Positions 1-6,222 of a stretch of 12,176 nt of DNA are shown piece by piece. Positions within the stretch are counted from its first letter, which is position 1. Each line of letters begins with the position of its first letter. Source of the DNA: an uncultured Synergistales bacterium (GTDB taxonomy: Bacteria > Synergistota > Synergistia > Synergistales > Aminobacteriaceae). The notes under the pieces are model-generated. The model was given only the letters and a program-made list of their open reading frames with translations, had not been told where the DNA came from and did no database searches. The stretch lies in assembly GCA_905234205.1 (NCBI GenBank), contig CAJOGG010000043.1, positions 1 through 12,176 on the forward strand, written 5' to 3'. A program made the position numbers and the translations under genes.

Positions 1-590
1 TTAGAGAATTTCAGACGCATTCAAAGATAAAAGACATAAAATTTGATTTCATCACCGATTTTACTCCAAGGCTTATACAGATGTTGAAGGAAGGGTATTT
101 TGATTTTGTGTTGTGTTCGAGGTCGAGTGATGGGGAGTTGGGGCAGGAGTTGGTGTTTTCGGAGCGGTTGGTGTTGTTGTGTCCGGTTGGGGCGTATGTG
201 CCGGGGAGTTGGGGGGAGATTCTTGGGCAGACGTTGATAGATTTTCAGGAGATTTCGTCGTTTCATGATGAGTTGCATTTGTTGTTGGATCGTCATGGAT
301 TGCGGCCGGTGTTTGTGCATAAAGCGCCTGATGAGGAGAGTGTTGCAAGTTTGGTTGCGCATGGATTTGGGTATGCTATTTGTCCGTTGGTGGATATTCT
401 TAAAAAAATGAATGTGCAGATAGTGCCGTTGCCGGAGCCTAATGAGGATTTTGTGCGAAGAATTTATCTCACGCAGTTGATTCGTCGGCCACCGATTGGG
501 AATGCTCAAAAGTTTTTCGAGTATCTGAGGCAAAATTCACGTATAATAATGCCACCCAAAACTTTAATAAATGGAGTTGATAATTTATGA
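1..590 (+). CDS. LysR-type transcriptional regulator, C-terminal part (5' end outside window)
   Basis: The frame is open from base 3 with no stop, so the gene starts upstream of the window. About 195 residues are visible, against about 300 for the family. The N-terminal helix-turn-helix and the start of the effector domain are therefore missing. What remains looks like the LysR substrate-binding domain. A segment 'GYFDFVLCS' matches the usual 'G.(Y/L)DFG(I/F)' strand, followed by an 'LVLLCPVGAYVPG' strand and a 'SLVAHGFGYAICPLVDI' segment typical of the second subdomain hinge. The ATG at 81 is internal to the domain and is not the real start. The stop TGA (588-590) overlaps the start of the next gene, so the two are probably co-translated. 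Such proteins bind a small effector and activate or repress nearby, often divergent, genes; the target here is unknown. Codons 81-467 have a strikingly skewed third position (see findings). Confidence 0.85.
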   Translation, partial: REFQTHSKIKDIKFDFITDFTPRLIQMLKEGYFDFVLCSRSSDGELGQELVFSERLVLLCPVGAYVPGSWGEILGQTLIDFQEISSFHDELHLLLDRHGLRPVFVHKAPDEESVASLVAHGFGYAICPLVDILKKMNVQIVPLPEPNEDFVRRIYLTQLIRRPPIGNAQKFFEYLRQNSRIIMPPKTLINGVDNL

Positions 591-1036
591 TACTAGGTAC
601 ACTCCGTAACGCTTCGTATTATTCTGGCTTTGGAGAGAGAGTTACGCGCGCTATTCAGTATTTTATTGATCATGACCCGCAAAAGCTCCCGCTTGGAAAA
701 AATTCGATTGATGGCAATGATATTTACTATGAAGTTAGCGAAGTTGAGACGGCCAAGAAGGACGAGAAATTATTTGAGGCACACAAGAACTTCATAGACA
801 TTCAAATGACTTTGAGCGGCGAAGAATGGTACGGGCACAATTTTGTTGAGAACTTGAAGGAAGAAATTCCCTACAATCCCGATAAAGACGCTGGCTTTTA
901 CTCTGGGGACGGCGAATATTTCCAGATACCTAAAGGCTGTTTCGTGCTGTTCATGCCGGAAGACGCTCATAATCCTTGTGTCTATTTTGAGAATGCGGGA
1001 CGCGTGAGAAAGATTGTCGTAAAAATTAGGGTATAG
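587..1036 (+). CDS. YhcH/YjgK/YiaL (DUF386) family cupin, possible sugar anomerase
   Basis: This is a 149-residue protein, the usual length for the family, with the hallmark features of the YhcH/YjgK/YiaL/EbgC group. The segment 'FEAHKNFIDIQ' (E64, H66, D71, Q73) and a later 'FMPEDAHNP' (H128) correspond to the metal-binding and active-site face of a single-domain cupin-like barrel. E. coli YhcH has been described as a metal-dependent N-acetylneuraminate anomerase that supplies the open-chain sugar to its aldolase; relatives occur in many sugar operons. The start ATG overlaps the LysR stop as ATGA, with GGAG about 10 bases upstream (573-576). No signal peptide is visible, so the protein is cytoplasmic. 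By inference it may convert the anomers of a sugar handled nearby, perhaps for the convergent aldolase operon. The family is clear; the substrate is not. Confidence 0.88.
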   Translation: MILGTLRNASYYSGFGERVTRAIQYFIDHDPQKLPLGKNSIDGNDIYYEVSEVETAKKDEKLFEAHKNFIDIQMTLSGEEWYGHNFVENLKEEIPYNPDKDAGFYSGDGEYFQIPKGCFVLFMPEDAHNPCVYFENAGRVRKIVVKIRV

Positions 1037-1050
1037 ACTAGAAATTAATA

Positions 1051-1078
1051 AGGGCTGTCATCAAACTATGGCAGCTCT
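1051..1078. terminator. Hairpin between convergent genes, probable bidirectional terminator
   Basis: Ten bases at 1051-1060 pair with 1069-1078 around an 8-base loop; two of the ten pairs are G-T wobbles. The hairpin lies in the 58-base gap between the stop of the YhcH-family gene and the stop of the aldolase gene. The plus-strand tail is TTACTGTTT and the minus-strand tail is TATTAATTTC, so neither is a perfect U-tract. Position and symmetry suggest it ends both transcripts. Confidence 0.55.
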
Positions 1079-1094
1079 TACTGTTTAGATTGAA

Positions 1095-1940
1095 TCAGAA
1101 TTTGCTAAGCTGCATTTTCTGACGTAGATACGCCATCATACGTTCCTGTATGTAGCTTGGTACTTTCTGCATATTTCCTTTGTCGCCAAACTCTTTAGCA
1201 TATTCGCGGAAACTGTCATAATATAACCTGAAATATTCTGTTCCAACGTTGAACTTGTTTATACCGCGACGAAATGCTTCTTCTAGTTGGTCATGAGGAA
1301 TTCCACTGCCGCCATGAAGAACTAACGGTGTGTCTGTAGCCGCATTAATTGCATCTAAACGACTTAGATCAAGTTTTGGGGTGGTAAGATAGACGCCATG
1401 AGCACTGCCTATAGCAACAGCAACGGAATCAACGCCAGTTTGTTCGCAAAAAGCTGCTGCAACTTCAGGCTTGGTGTACATGTCCTTATCGTCTTGATCC
1501 TGATTAGCCGCAAATCCAACGTGCCCTAATTCCGCCTCAACATCAGCCCCAAGAGCATGTGCAGCATCTACAACGCGCTTGGTCAACTTGATATTTTCCT
1601 CAACAGGTAACATTGAGCCATCATACATGACTGAAGTAAATCCCGCCTGAATAGCACGAAGAATATAATCGAAATCACTGCAGTGATCAAGATGAAGACC
1701 GATTGGAACTTTTACTTTGCTTGCAAGTTCATGTACAGTCGTAGCGAAAGCTTTTAATCCGCAGCAGTTGCTCTCGTAATTATCAGGTGGATAGAGCATC
1801 ACAATCGCGGGTTTATTCAGCTCCTCTGCCACAGCAACAACAGAATAAGCCATTGTGTAATCGTTACAATTAAAGCCAATCGCGGACGTATTCGCCGCAT
1901 CAGCCATTTTGAGAATCGTACTTACTTTTTCGAGTGCCAT
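1095..1940 (-). CDS. Class II ketose-bisphosphate-type aldolase (FBA/GatY/KbaY family)
   Basis: This is a 281-residue TIM-barrel zinc aldolase of usual family length (about 280-310). 'HLDH' supplies the catalytic Asp85 and the zinc ligand His86. Glu137 lies in 'AELGH', and the other zinc ligands are His181 ('SAHGVY') and His209 ('LHGGSG'). The GGSG loop (210-213) and 'NVGTE' (231-235) form the site that holds the dihydroxyacetone-phosphate phosphate. Family members split ketose phosphates into dihydroxyacetone phosphate and an aldehyde. The active-site loop is unusual: the common 'AELG..GG.ED' reads 'AELGHVGF' and then a run of Asn, Gln and Asp. The substrate may therefore not be fructose or tagatose bisphosphate. 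The ATG is preceded by a strong AAAGGAGGA site (about 1951-1959). It is the last gene of the minus-strand operon, 39 bases after the dhaL-type gene, which suggests that it cleaves the product of the kinase pair. Confidence 0.9.
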   Translation of the reverse strand: MALEKVSTILKMADAANTSAIGFNCNDYTMAYSVVAVAEELNKPAIVMLYPPDNYESNCCGLKAFATTVHELASKVKVPIGLHLDHCSDFDYILRAIQAGFTSVMYDGSMLPVEENIKLTKRVVDAAHALGADVEAELGHVGFAANQDQDDKDMYTKPEVAAAFCEQTGVDSVAVAIGSAHGVYLTTPKLDLSRLDAINAATDTPLVLHGGSGIPHDQLEEAFRRGINKFNVGTEYFRLYYDSFREYAKEFGDKGNMQKVPSYIQERMMAYLRQKMQLSKF

Positions 1941-1979
1941 AAATACACTTTCCTCCTTTATGATTCTATCGTTTAAGGA

Positions 1980-2621
1980 TTATAATCCCTGTGATAAGCT
2001 CTTTGCTAGACCACCTAGCAGAATTGATACCGAAATTGCTCCTGGATCCGGCCAGCCTAAAACTTGTTCACGAAAATTCTTTGAGCGCCCAAGACGAGAC
2101 ACCATGTTCTTTGTAGCCTCAACGCCGCTTAATGCTCCTGTTTCTGCAGCTTTGAGTATTTCTCCAATGTCGTCAGTTGATTTCAGGGCCAATTCCATTG
2201 CCGATTGAGCAGGTAATAATGCGTCAACCATTGTTTTATCTCCGGGTTTCGCTCGGCCGCGACTCTTCACGCCTTGAATACCCTTTGTTAAGAATGCAAC
2301 TATATCAGCACCGTTAAGAGCTTCTTTACCTTTTATGACATCAAGCCCGCTTATAAAAAGTGTTCCGAAAAGCACGCCGGAAGAGCCTCCCATGCACTTG
2401 ACTAAGCACAAGCCGCTAGCATGAAATAATTCATATGGTGTTGGAAAAACTGTCGCCGCTAATTGTTCTCGTAATACGCTAAATCCGGTTTTCATTCCGA
2501 TTCCGTGATCGCCGTCACCGATAACGCTGTCAATCCGTGTAAGTTCTGGTTCAGCCGCAATAATTGCTTCTGCAGCGTCTATCATTGCCTTCTTCAAAGC
2601 CAGAGCATTTGCAAATCTCAT
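1980..2621 (-). CDS. dhaL: DhaL-type ATP/ADP-binding subunit of a dihydroxyacetone-kinase-like complex
   Basis: This is a 213-residue all-helical DAK2/DhaL protein, close to the E. coli DhaL length. The nucleotide and magnesium site looks fully intact. 'IGDGDHG' gives Asp36 and Asp38, with Asp31 just before, matching the three Mg-binding aspartates of the family. Other family blocks are 'MGGSSG' (77-82), 'KPGDKTMVDAL' (125-135) and 'DPGA' (192-195). The protein carries the nucleotide that phosphorylates the substrate held by the DhaK partner encoded immediately upstream. No DhaM phosphotransferase gene is in the window, so it may use ATP directly or rely on DhaM encoded elsewhere. The start ATG at 2621 has AAGGGG about 10 bases upstream. 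That site partly overlaps the stop of the DhaK-like gene, so translation is probably coupled. Confidence 0.92.
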   Translation of the reverse strand: MRFANALALKKAMIDAAEAIIAAEPELTRIDSVIGDGDHGIGMKTGFSVLREQLAATVFPTPYELFHASGLCLVKCMGGSSGVLFGTLFISGLDVIKGKEALNGADIVAFLTKGIQGVKSRGRAKPGDKTMVDALLPAQSAMELALKSTDDIGEILKAAETGALSGVEATKNMVSRLGRSKNFREQVLGWPDPGAISVSILLGGLAKSLSQGL

Positions 2622-2635
2622 GATTTCATTACCCC

Positions 2636-3592
2636 TTAAATAATAAAGCCGTCGCCATTAATAGTTCCTTCCAAGTACGGCCGCAACTCTTCATCAACAC
2701 ACAGCAACGTAACAGTGAATCCGTAGCCATCGAGAATGTGAATATACGCGCCCACGTTCATTCGTAATATCGGGTACTTTGCTTCAAGTGATTCATACAG
2801 ATAATTTCCCATGACGTAAGCTTCATCATAGCCGGCCAAGCGCAGAGGGTTTACCATTAGGAGAACTTGTTCATCAGGTTTTGGGGATAAGTCTTCGGTA
2901 AGCAACTTGATTGTCTCTTCAGCCGCCTCACGCATTCCCATTGTGCCTGTTTCAAATCCCGGTTCATCGGAGAAACCACGCCCGAATGTTACGAGATTAT
3001 TTTCTGTGTTCACACTCACACAAAGAGTAGCCATGCGCGAATTAGCTTTCTTCAATAACGTAGCCATTTCATCAAGCGAAAGTCCTTTATATGAGGCAGC
3101 CGCCGCAATACGAGTCATCAAAGCAGAACCAGAACGCCCGCCCCTGTTCTCACGAGCTTCACCACGCGCCATTCCCATATCATCATGTACAGGAATTTGA
3201 ATCGCTCTATGACCTTCAAGCCGCAGGAGTTCTTCAGCCATATCATTATTGAGATAATCCCCCATGAAATTATTGTAAAGGAGAAGTACGCCCCGTCCAG
3301 TGTCCAGGGCTTTCGCTACTTCATAAATTGCATAGGCATTAGGGGCTGTAAACGGTGCGCCCACGACGACAGCATCAGCTAAATCCGGTCCAACAAATCC
3401 AGGAGACCAAGGCCCGTCAGAGCCTCCACTGCTTATTATCACTGCAACTCGATCCACAACATCTTGCGAAGAAACTAGAGTCGCACTTGCTATTTGACTA
3501 TCAAATAAACGCCAGCGTCCCGGATGAGCTTGCAACATACCCGTAAACCATTTGCGAGCGTAATACTCTCGTCCTTCACTAAACCAATGCAT
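2636..3592 (-). CDS. Divergent DhaK-like (DAK1) subunit lacking the substrate-binding histidines
   Basis: This 318-residue protein follows the DhaK fold along its whole length. Family segments include 'VDRVAVIISSGGS' (46-58), 'GFVGPDLADA' (65-74), 'GVLLLYNNFMGDYLN' (101-115), 'GRSGSALMTRIAAAA' (152-166), 'DEPG' (209-212) and the C-terminal 'GAYIHILDGYGFTVTLL'. It is shorter than E. coli DhaK (356 residues), partly because a loop before the substrate site (about 195-203) is cut down. Two hallmark residues are absent. The canonical 'GGGSGHEP' reads 'SGGSDGPW', losing the first active-site His (His56 in E. coli). The canonical 'GIHGEPG' reads 'GFSDEPG', so Ser208 replaces the His (His218) that forms the covalent adduct with dihydroxyacetone. 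Asp112 matches the catalytic Asp109. Its partner DhaL is intact and adjacent, so a working kinase with a different substrate is likelier than a dead gene. The start has AAGGGGAA just upstream, overlapping the permease stop. Confidence 0.85.
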   Translation of the reverse strand: MHWFSEGREYYARKWFTGMLQAHPGRWRLFDSQIASATLVSSQDVVDRVAVIISSGGSDGPWSPGFVGPDLADAVVVGAPFTAPNAYAIYEVAKALDTGRGVLLLYNNFMGDYLNNDMAEELLRLEGHRAIQIPVHDDMGMARGEARENRGGRSGSALMTRIAAAASYKGLSLDEMATLLKKANSRMATLCVSVNTENNLVTFGRGFSDEPGFETGTMGMREAAEETIKLLTEDLSPKPDEQVLLMVNPLRLAGYDEAYVMGNYLYESLEAKYPILRMNVGAYIHILDGYGFTVTLLCVDEELRPYLEGTINGDGFII

Positions 3593-3603
3593 TCACGTTC
3601 CCC

Positions 3604-4614
3604 TTAATTCTTAGTCTTCTTCTGTGCCATATCCAGAATGACAGCAAATAAAATAATCGCGCCTATAACGACTTTCTGCCAATAAGAATTTACGTGCATT
3701 AAGTTCATTCCGTTGTTAATTACAGCGATAACGGCCACACCGAACATTGCACGACCAACAGAACCGCTTCCGCCAGTAAGACTCGTACCGCCCAAAACAG
3801 TCGCTGCGATCGCATACATTTCGTAACCCTCACAAGCTGCAGGTTGACCCGAAGCAAGTTTTGAAGCATTTAACACGCCAGCCAGAGCCGCCGCAACACT
3901 GCAAAGTACATGTCCCCAGAAAATTACGTTCTTGGTATTAATTCCAGCTAAGTGAGCAACTTGACGATTACTTCCTGTCGCATAAACATGACGGCCAAAT
4001 ATGGTCTTGCTAAGTAATATATGCATGATAACAACCATGATGATAACAAAGATCGTTATATTTGGTATCCAACCTGTAGGTTTGCCTTCAGTAACGAGCC
4101 AACGTCCAGCACCGATAAAACTGTAAGCCTTAGGCACTCCAGAAACTGCTGTACCGCCCGAAAAGATAAAGCAAAGCCCCCTAGCTGCTGTCAACATTGC
4201 CAACGTCGCGATCATGGCCACAACGTTAAAGCGACTAATCATAAGACCGTTAAAGCTTCCACAAAGCACACCTACTAGAATTGCTGGGATAATCAAAACA
4301 GGAATCGAGGCCCAGTTGCTCATCTGTGGAAACATAAGCGACAATTTTGTGCTGATAACTCCGGCCAAGGCTGCTACTGAACGAACTGAAATATCAATGC
4401 CTCCCAATATAATCACGTACGTAAGCCCCGCGGATAACATAGCATTGATAGCCATTTGCGTCGTAAGGTTCACTATGTTGGCCATGTTGAAAAATTTACC
4501 TGAAGTTCCAACTCCAAAACCGATAATCAACGCGATCAGAATCACGACGACCATATTTTTCATCAGAAAGTTCTTCATTGTAGCGTTCTTGTTATTTATT
4601 AAATTCTCTGACAT
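3604..4614 (-). CDS. Ribose-type sugar ABC transporter permease (RbsC family)
   Basis: This 336-residue integral membrane protein of the BPD_transp_2/RbsC family has about eight to ten hydrophobic segments. It carries the family's 'GGIDISV' segment and the cytoplasmic coupling loop 'GRHVYATGSNRQVAHLAGI', which contacts the ATPase. I chose the ATG at 4614 ('MSENLINN...'). It has GAGGTG (4621-4626) six bases upstream and lies one base past the stop of the ATPase gene. A longer frame to 4680 would run inside the ATPase gene and adds a non-membrane, basic leader. It forms the membrane channel with the ATPase encoded upstream and the binding protein at the head of the operon. The sugar cannot be read from the sequence. 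Confidence 0.9.
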   Translation of the reverse strand: MSENLINNKNATMKNFLMKNMVVVILIALIIGFGVGTSGKFFNMANIVNLTTQMAINAMLSAGLTYVIILGGIDISVRSVAALAGVISTKLSLMFPQMSNWASIPVLIIPAILVGVLCGSFNGLMISRFNVVAMIATLAMLTAARGLCFIFSGGTAVSGVPKAYSFIGAGRWLVTEGKPTGWIPNITIFVIIMVVIMHILLSKTIFGRHVYATGSNRQVAHLAGINTKNVIFWGHVLCSVAAALAGVLNASKLASGQPAACEGYEMYAIAATVLGGTSLTGGSGSVGRAMFGVAVIAVINNGMNLMHVNSYWQKVVIGAIILFAVILDMAQKKTKN

Positions 4615-4615
4615 T

Positions 4616-6121
4616 TTATTCACCTCGTTTAGTGACCGTGCTGGCCAGCTGCATAATTTTTGTCTCGGTTGCCTCTTCACGGCTTAGCTCTCCAGTAACA
4701 TGCCCTTCACACATTACTATGATTCTATCGCTGACACCTAAAACCTCTGGCAACTCTGAGGACACCATGATAATCGTACCGCCCTGATCCACAAAATTAT
4801 TCATGAGAGCGTAAAACTCGGATTTTGCATTAACGTCAATTCCGCGCGTCGGTTCATCAAGAATCAGTATTTGAGATTCAGCGATCAACCATTTAGCCAA
4901 AACTACTTTCTGCTGATTTCCACCGGATAAATTTGCGATAATAGTTTCAACGCTTGGTGTCTTTACTCGTAGTTTATCCTTGTATTCATTGCTGACCTCA
5001 TCAATCCATTTATCATCAGCAAAGCCTAATTTCTTCATGTGATAGATCAGGCTAGGCAGGACAGAATTATCCTTGACCATTGCTCTTAACATAAGCCCTG
5101 TTGTGCGCCTATCTTCTGTTACCATACCGATTTTTTTCGCAATAGCATCTTTGGGACTAGAGAAATGAACAGCCTGACCAGAAACGAACACTTGGCCACT
5201 ATCTGGTATCCTAGCTCCAAAAATTGTTTCCATTGTTTCAGTACGTCCAGCGCCGACTAGACCAGAGATTCCCAAAATCTCCCCACGATAAGCAGTAAAG
5301 GATACGTTTTCAAACTCGCCTTTACGGGTAAGCCCTTCCACTCTAAGCATTTCTTCACCGCGCGTATGTTCAGTGTGAATAAAATAATCTTGGATTTCTC
5401 GGCCAACCATACTTGCAACTAAATCATGCTCGCTGATCTCACTGATCTTGTCAGTACGCACAAAACAGCCGTCACGTAAAACCGTTGCACGATCACAAAT
5501 TTCGAAAATTTCCTTGAGTCTGTGGCTGATATAAACAATTGCTACATTTTTGCTTCGAAGTACACGGATTTGCTCAAATAGTGCGTTGATTTCATGGTCA
5601 GATAATGATGAAGTCGGCTCGTCCATGATAACAACTTTTGCATTCTTATTTATGACTCGTGCAATTTCCACCATTTGTTGTTGAGCGGCTGTCAAGTCTC
5701 TTGCAAGATCATTAGCATGGATAATTTCGTCCATCTTCATGTACTTAAGCAGCTCATTTGTGCGTTCAATCATGCTGCGGTTATCAAGAAATATGCCGTT
5801 GACTTTCTCTTCACCGAGGAAAATATTTTCAGCTACCGTTAAATCTTTTGCAATGCTTAATTCCTGATGTATGACTGATATTCCGTGATCTAAAGCGTCA
5901 CGTGGGCCTTTGAACTCGAGCTTTTCACCATTAAAAAGCACTTCTCCCTCTGAAGGAGTATATACGCCGGAAAGAATTTTAATCAACGTGGATTTCCCTG
6001 CACCATTTTCACCCATAAGAGCGTGAACTTCACCGGGATAAAAGTCGATTGATATGTCTGTCAGTGCTTTTACACCTGGAAAGACTTTTGAAATATGTAC
6101 TGCCTGCAAACAAGGTTGCAC
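4616..6121 (-). CDS. Sugar ABC transporter ATP-binding protein, double domain (RbsA/MglA family)
   Basis: This protein of about 501 residues contains two fused ABC domains, as in RbsA, XylG and MglA. The first has a full Walker A (GENGAGKST, 37-45) and Walker B 'VVIMDE' (163-168), with a weak signature ('DLTAAQQQ'). The second has a degenerate P-loop ('GLVGAGRTE', Lys replaced by Arg), a perfect signature 'LSGGNQQ' (398-404) and Walker B 'ILILDE' (418-423). This asymmetry is normal for the family. The likely start is the GTG at 6121, because AAGGGGTGA lies at 6126-6134, eight bases or less upstream. A GTG three codons earlier (6130) directly abuts that site with no spacer. The gene follows the binding-protein gene after a 100-base gap holding a terminator-like hairpin, so it is probably transcribed at a lower level. 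Confidence 0.9.
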   Translation of the reverse strand: MQPCLQAVHISKVFPGVKALTDISIDFYPGEVHALMGENGAGKSTLIKILSGVYTPSEGEVLFNGEKLEFKGPRDALDHGISVIHQELSIAKDLTVAENIFLGEEKVNGIFLDNRSMIERTNELLKYMKMDEIIHANDLARDLTAAQQQMVEIARVINKNAKVVIMDEPTSSLSDHEINALFEQIRVLRSKNVAIVYISHRLKEIFEICDRATVLRDGCFVRTDKISEISEHDLVASMVGREIQDYFIHTEHTRGEEMLRVEGLTRKGEFENVSFTAYRGEILGISGLVGAGRTETMETIFGARIPDSGQVFVSGQAVHFSSPKDAIAKKIGMVTEDRRTTGLMLRAMVKDNSVLPSLIYHMKKLGFADDKWIDEVSNEYKDKLRVKTPSVETIIANLSGGNQQKVVLAKWLIAESQILILDEPTRGIDVNAKSEFYALMNNFVDQGGTIIMVSSELPEVLGVSDRIIVMCEGHVTGELSREEATETKIMQLASTVTKRGE

Positions 6122-6124
6122 ATG

Positions 6125-6134
6125 TGTCACCCCT
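6125..6134 (-). promoter_or_regulatory. Ribosome binding site deciding the ATPase start
   Basis: On the minus strand the bases read AAGGGGTGAC just before CATGTG. This purine-rich site sits at normal spacing from the GTG at 6121 and overlaps the alternative GTG at 6130, which argues for the shorter protein. It resembles the AAGGGG sites before the DhaK-like and dhaL genes of the same operon. Confidence 0.5.
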
Positions 6135-6145
6135 TTTCACTTCTT

Positions 6146-6180
6146 AAAAAATGCCCCGTACCTATATTCGGCGCGGGACA
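6146..6180 (-). terminator. Intrinsic terminator/attenuator between binding-protein and ATPase genes
   Basis: Read on the minus strand, TGTCCCG (6180-6174) pairs with CGGGGCA (6158-6152), one pair being a G-T wobble. The 15-base loop could pair a little further. Six T residues (6151-6146) follow directly. This is a textbook intrinsic terminator shape inside an operon. In binding-protein-first ABC operons such a hairpin commonly lets part of the transcription stop after the binding-protein gene, giving excess binding protein, and protects that message from 3' decay. Readthrough must occur for the downstream genes to be expressed, since I see no clear second promoter in the gap. Confidence 0.65.
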
Positions 6181-6222
6181 AAATTACACTCAACGAATCA
6201 CTAGTTCATTCTCTGCCGTATG

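Noticed and set aside
81..467. Variable region of a diversity-generating retroelement
   Set aside because: Such elements change adenines only. Here C is depleted even more than A at third positions, no template repeat or reverse transcriptase is visible, and the protein is a LysR domain.
21..533. Long open frame on the minus strand opposite the LysR gene
   Set aside because: Its translation is low-complexity, rich in His, Gln, Asn and Pro, and follows from the G/T-skewed codons of the real gene. No ribosome site or family resemblance was seen.
2636..3592. Ordinary dihydroxyacetone kinase DhaK
   Set aside because: Both active-site histidines that define dihydroxyacetone-binding DhaK proteins are missing, so the plain name would overstate what is known.
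4615..4680. Longer permease starting at 4680
   Set aside because: The added 22 residues lie inside the ATPase coding region, have no ribosome site and are unlike RbsC N termini. ATG 4614 has a good site.
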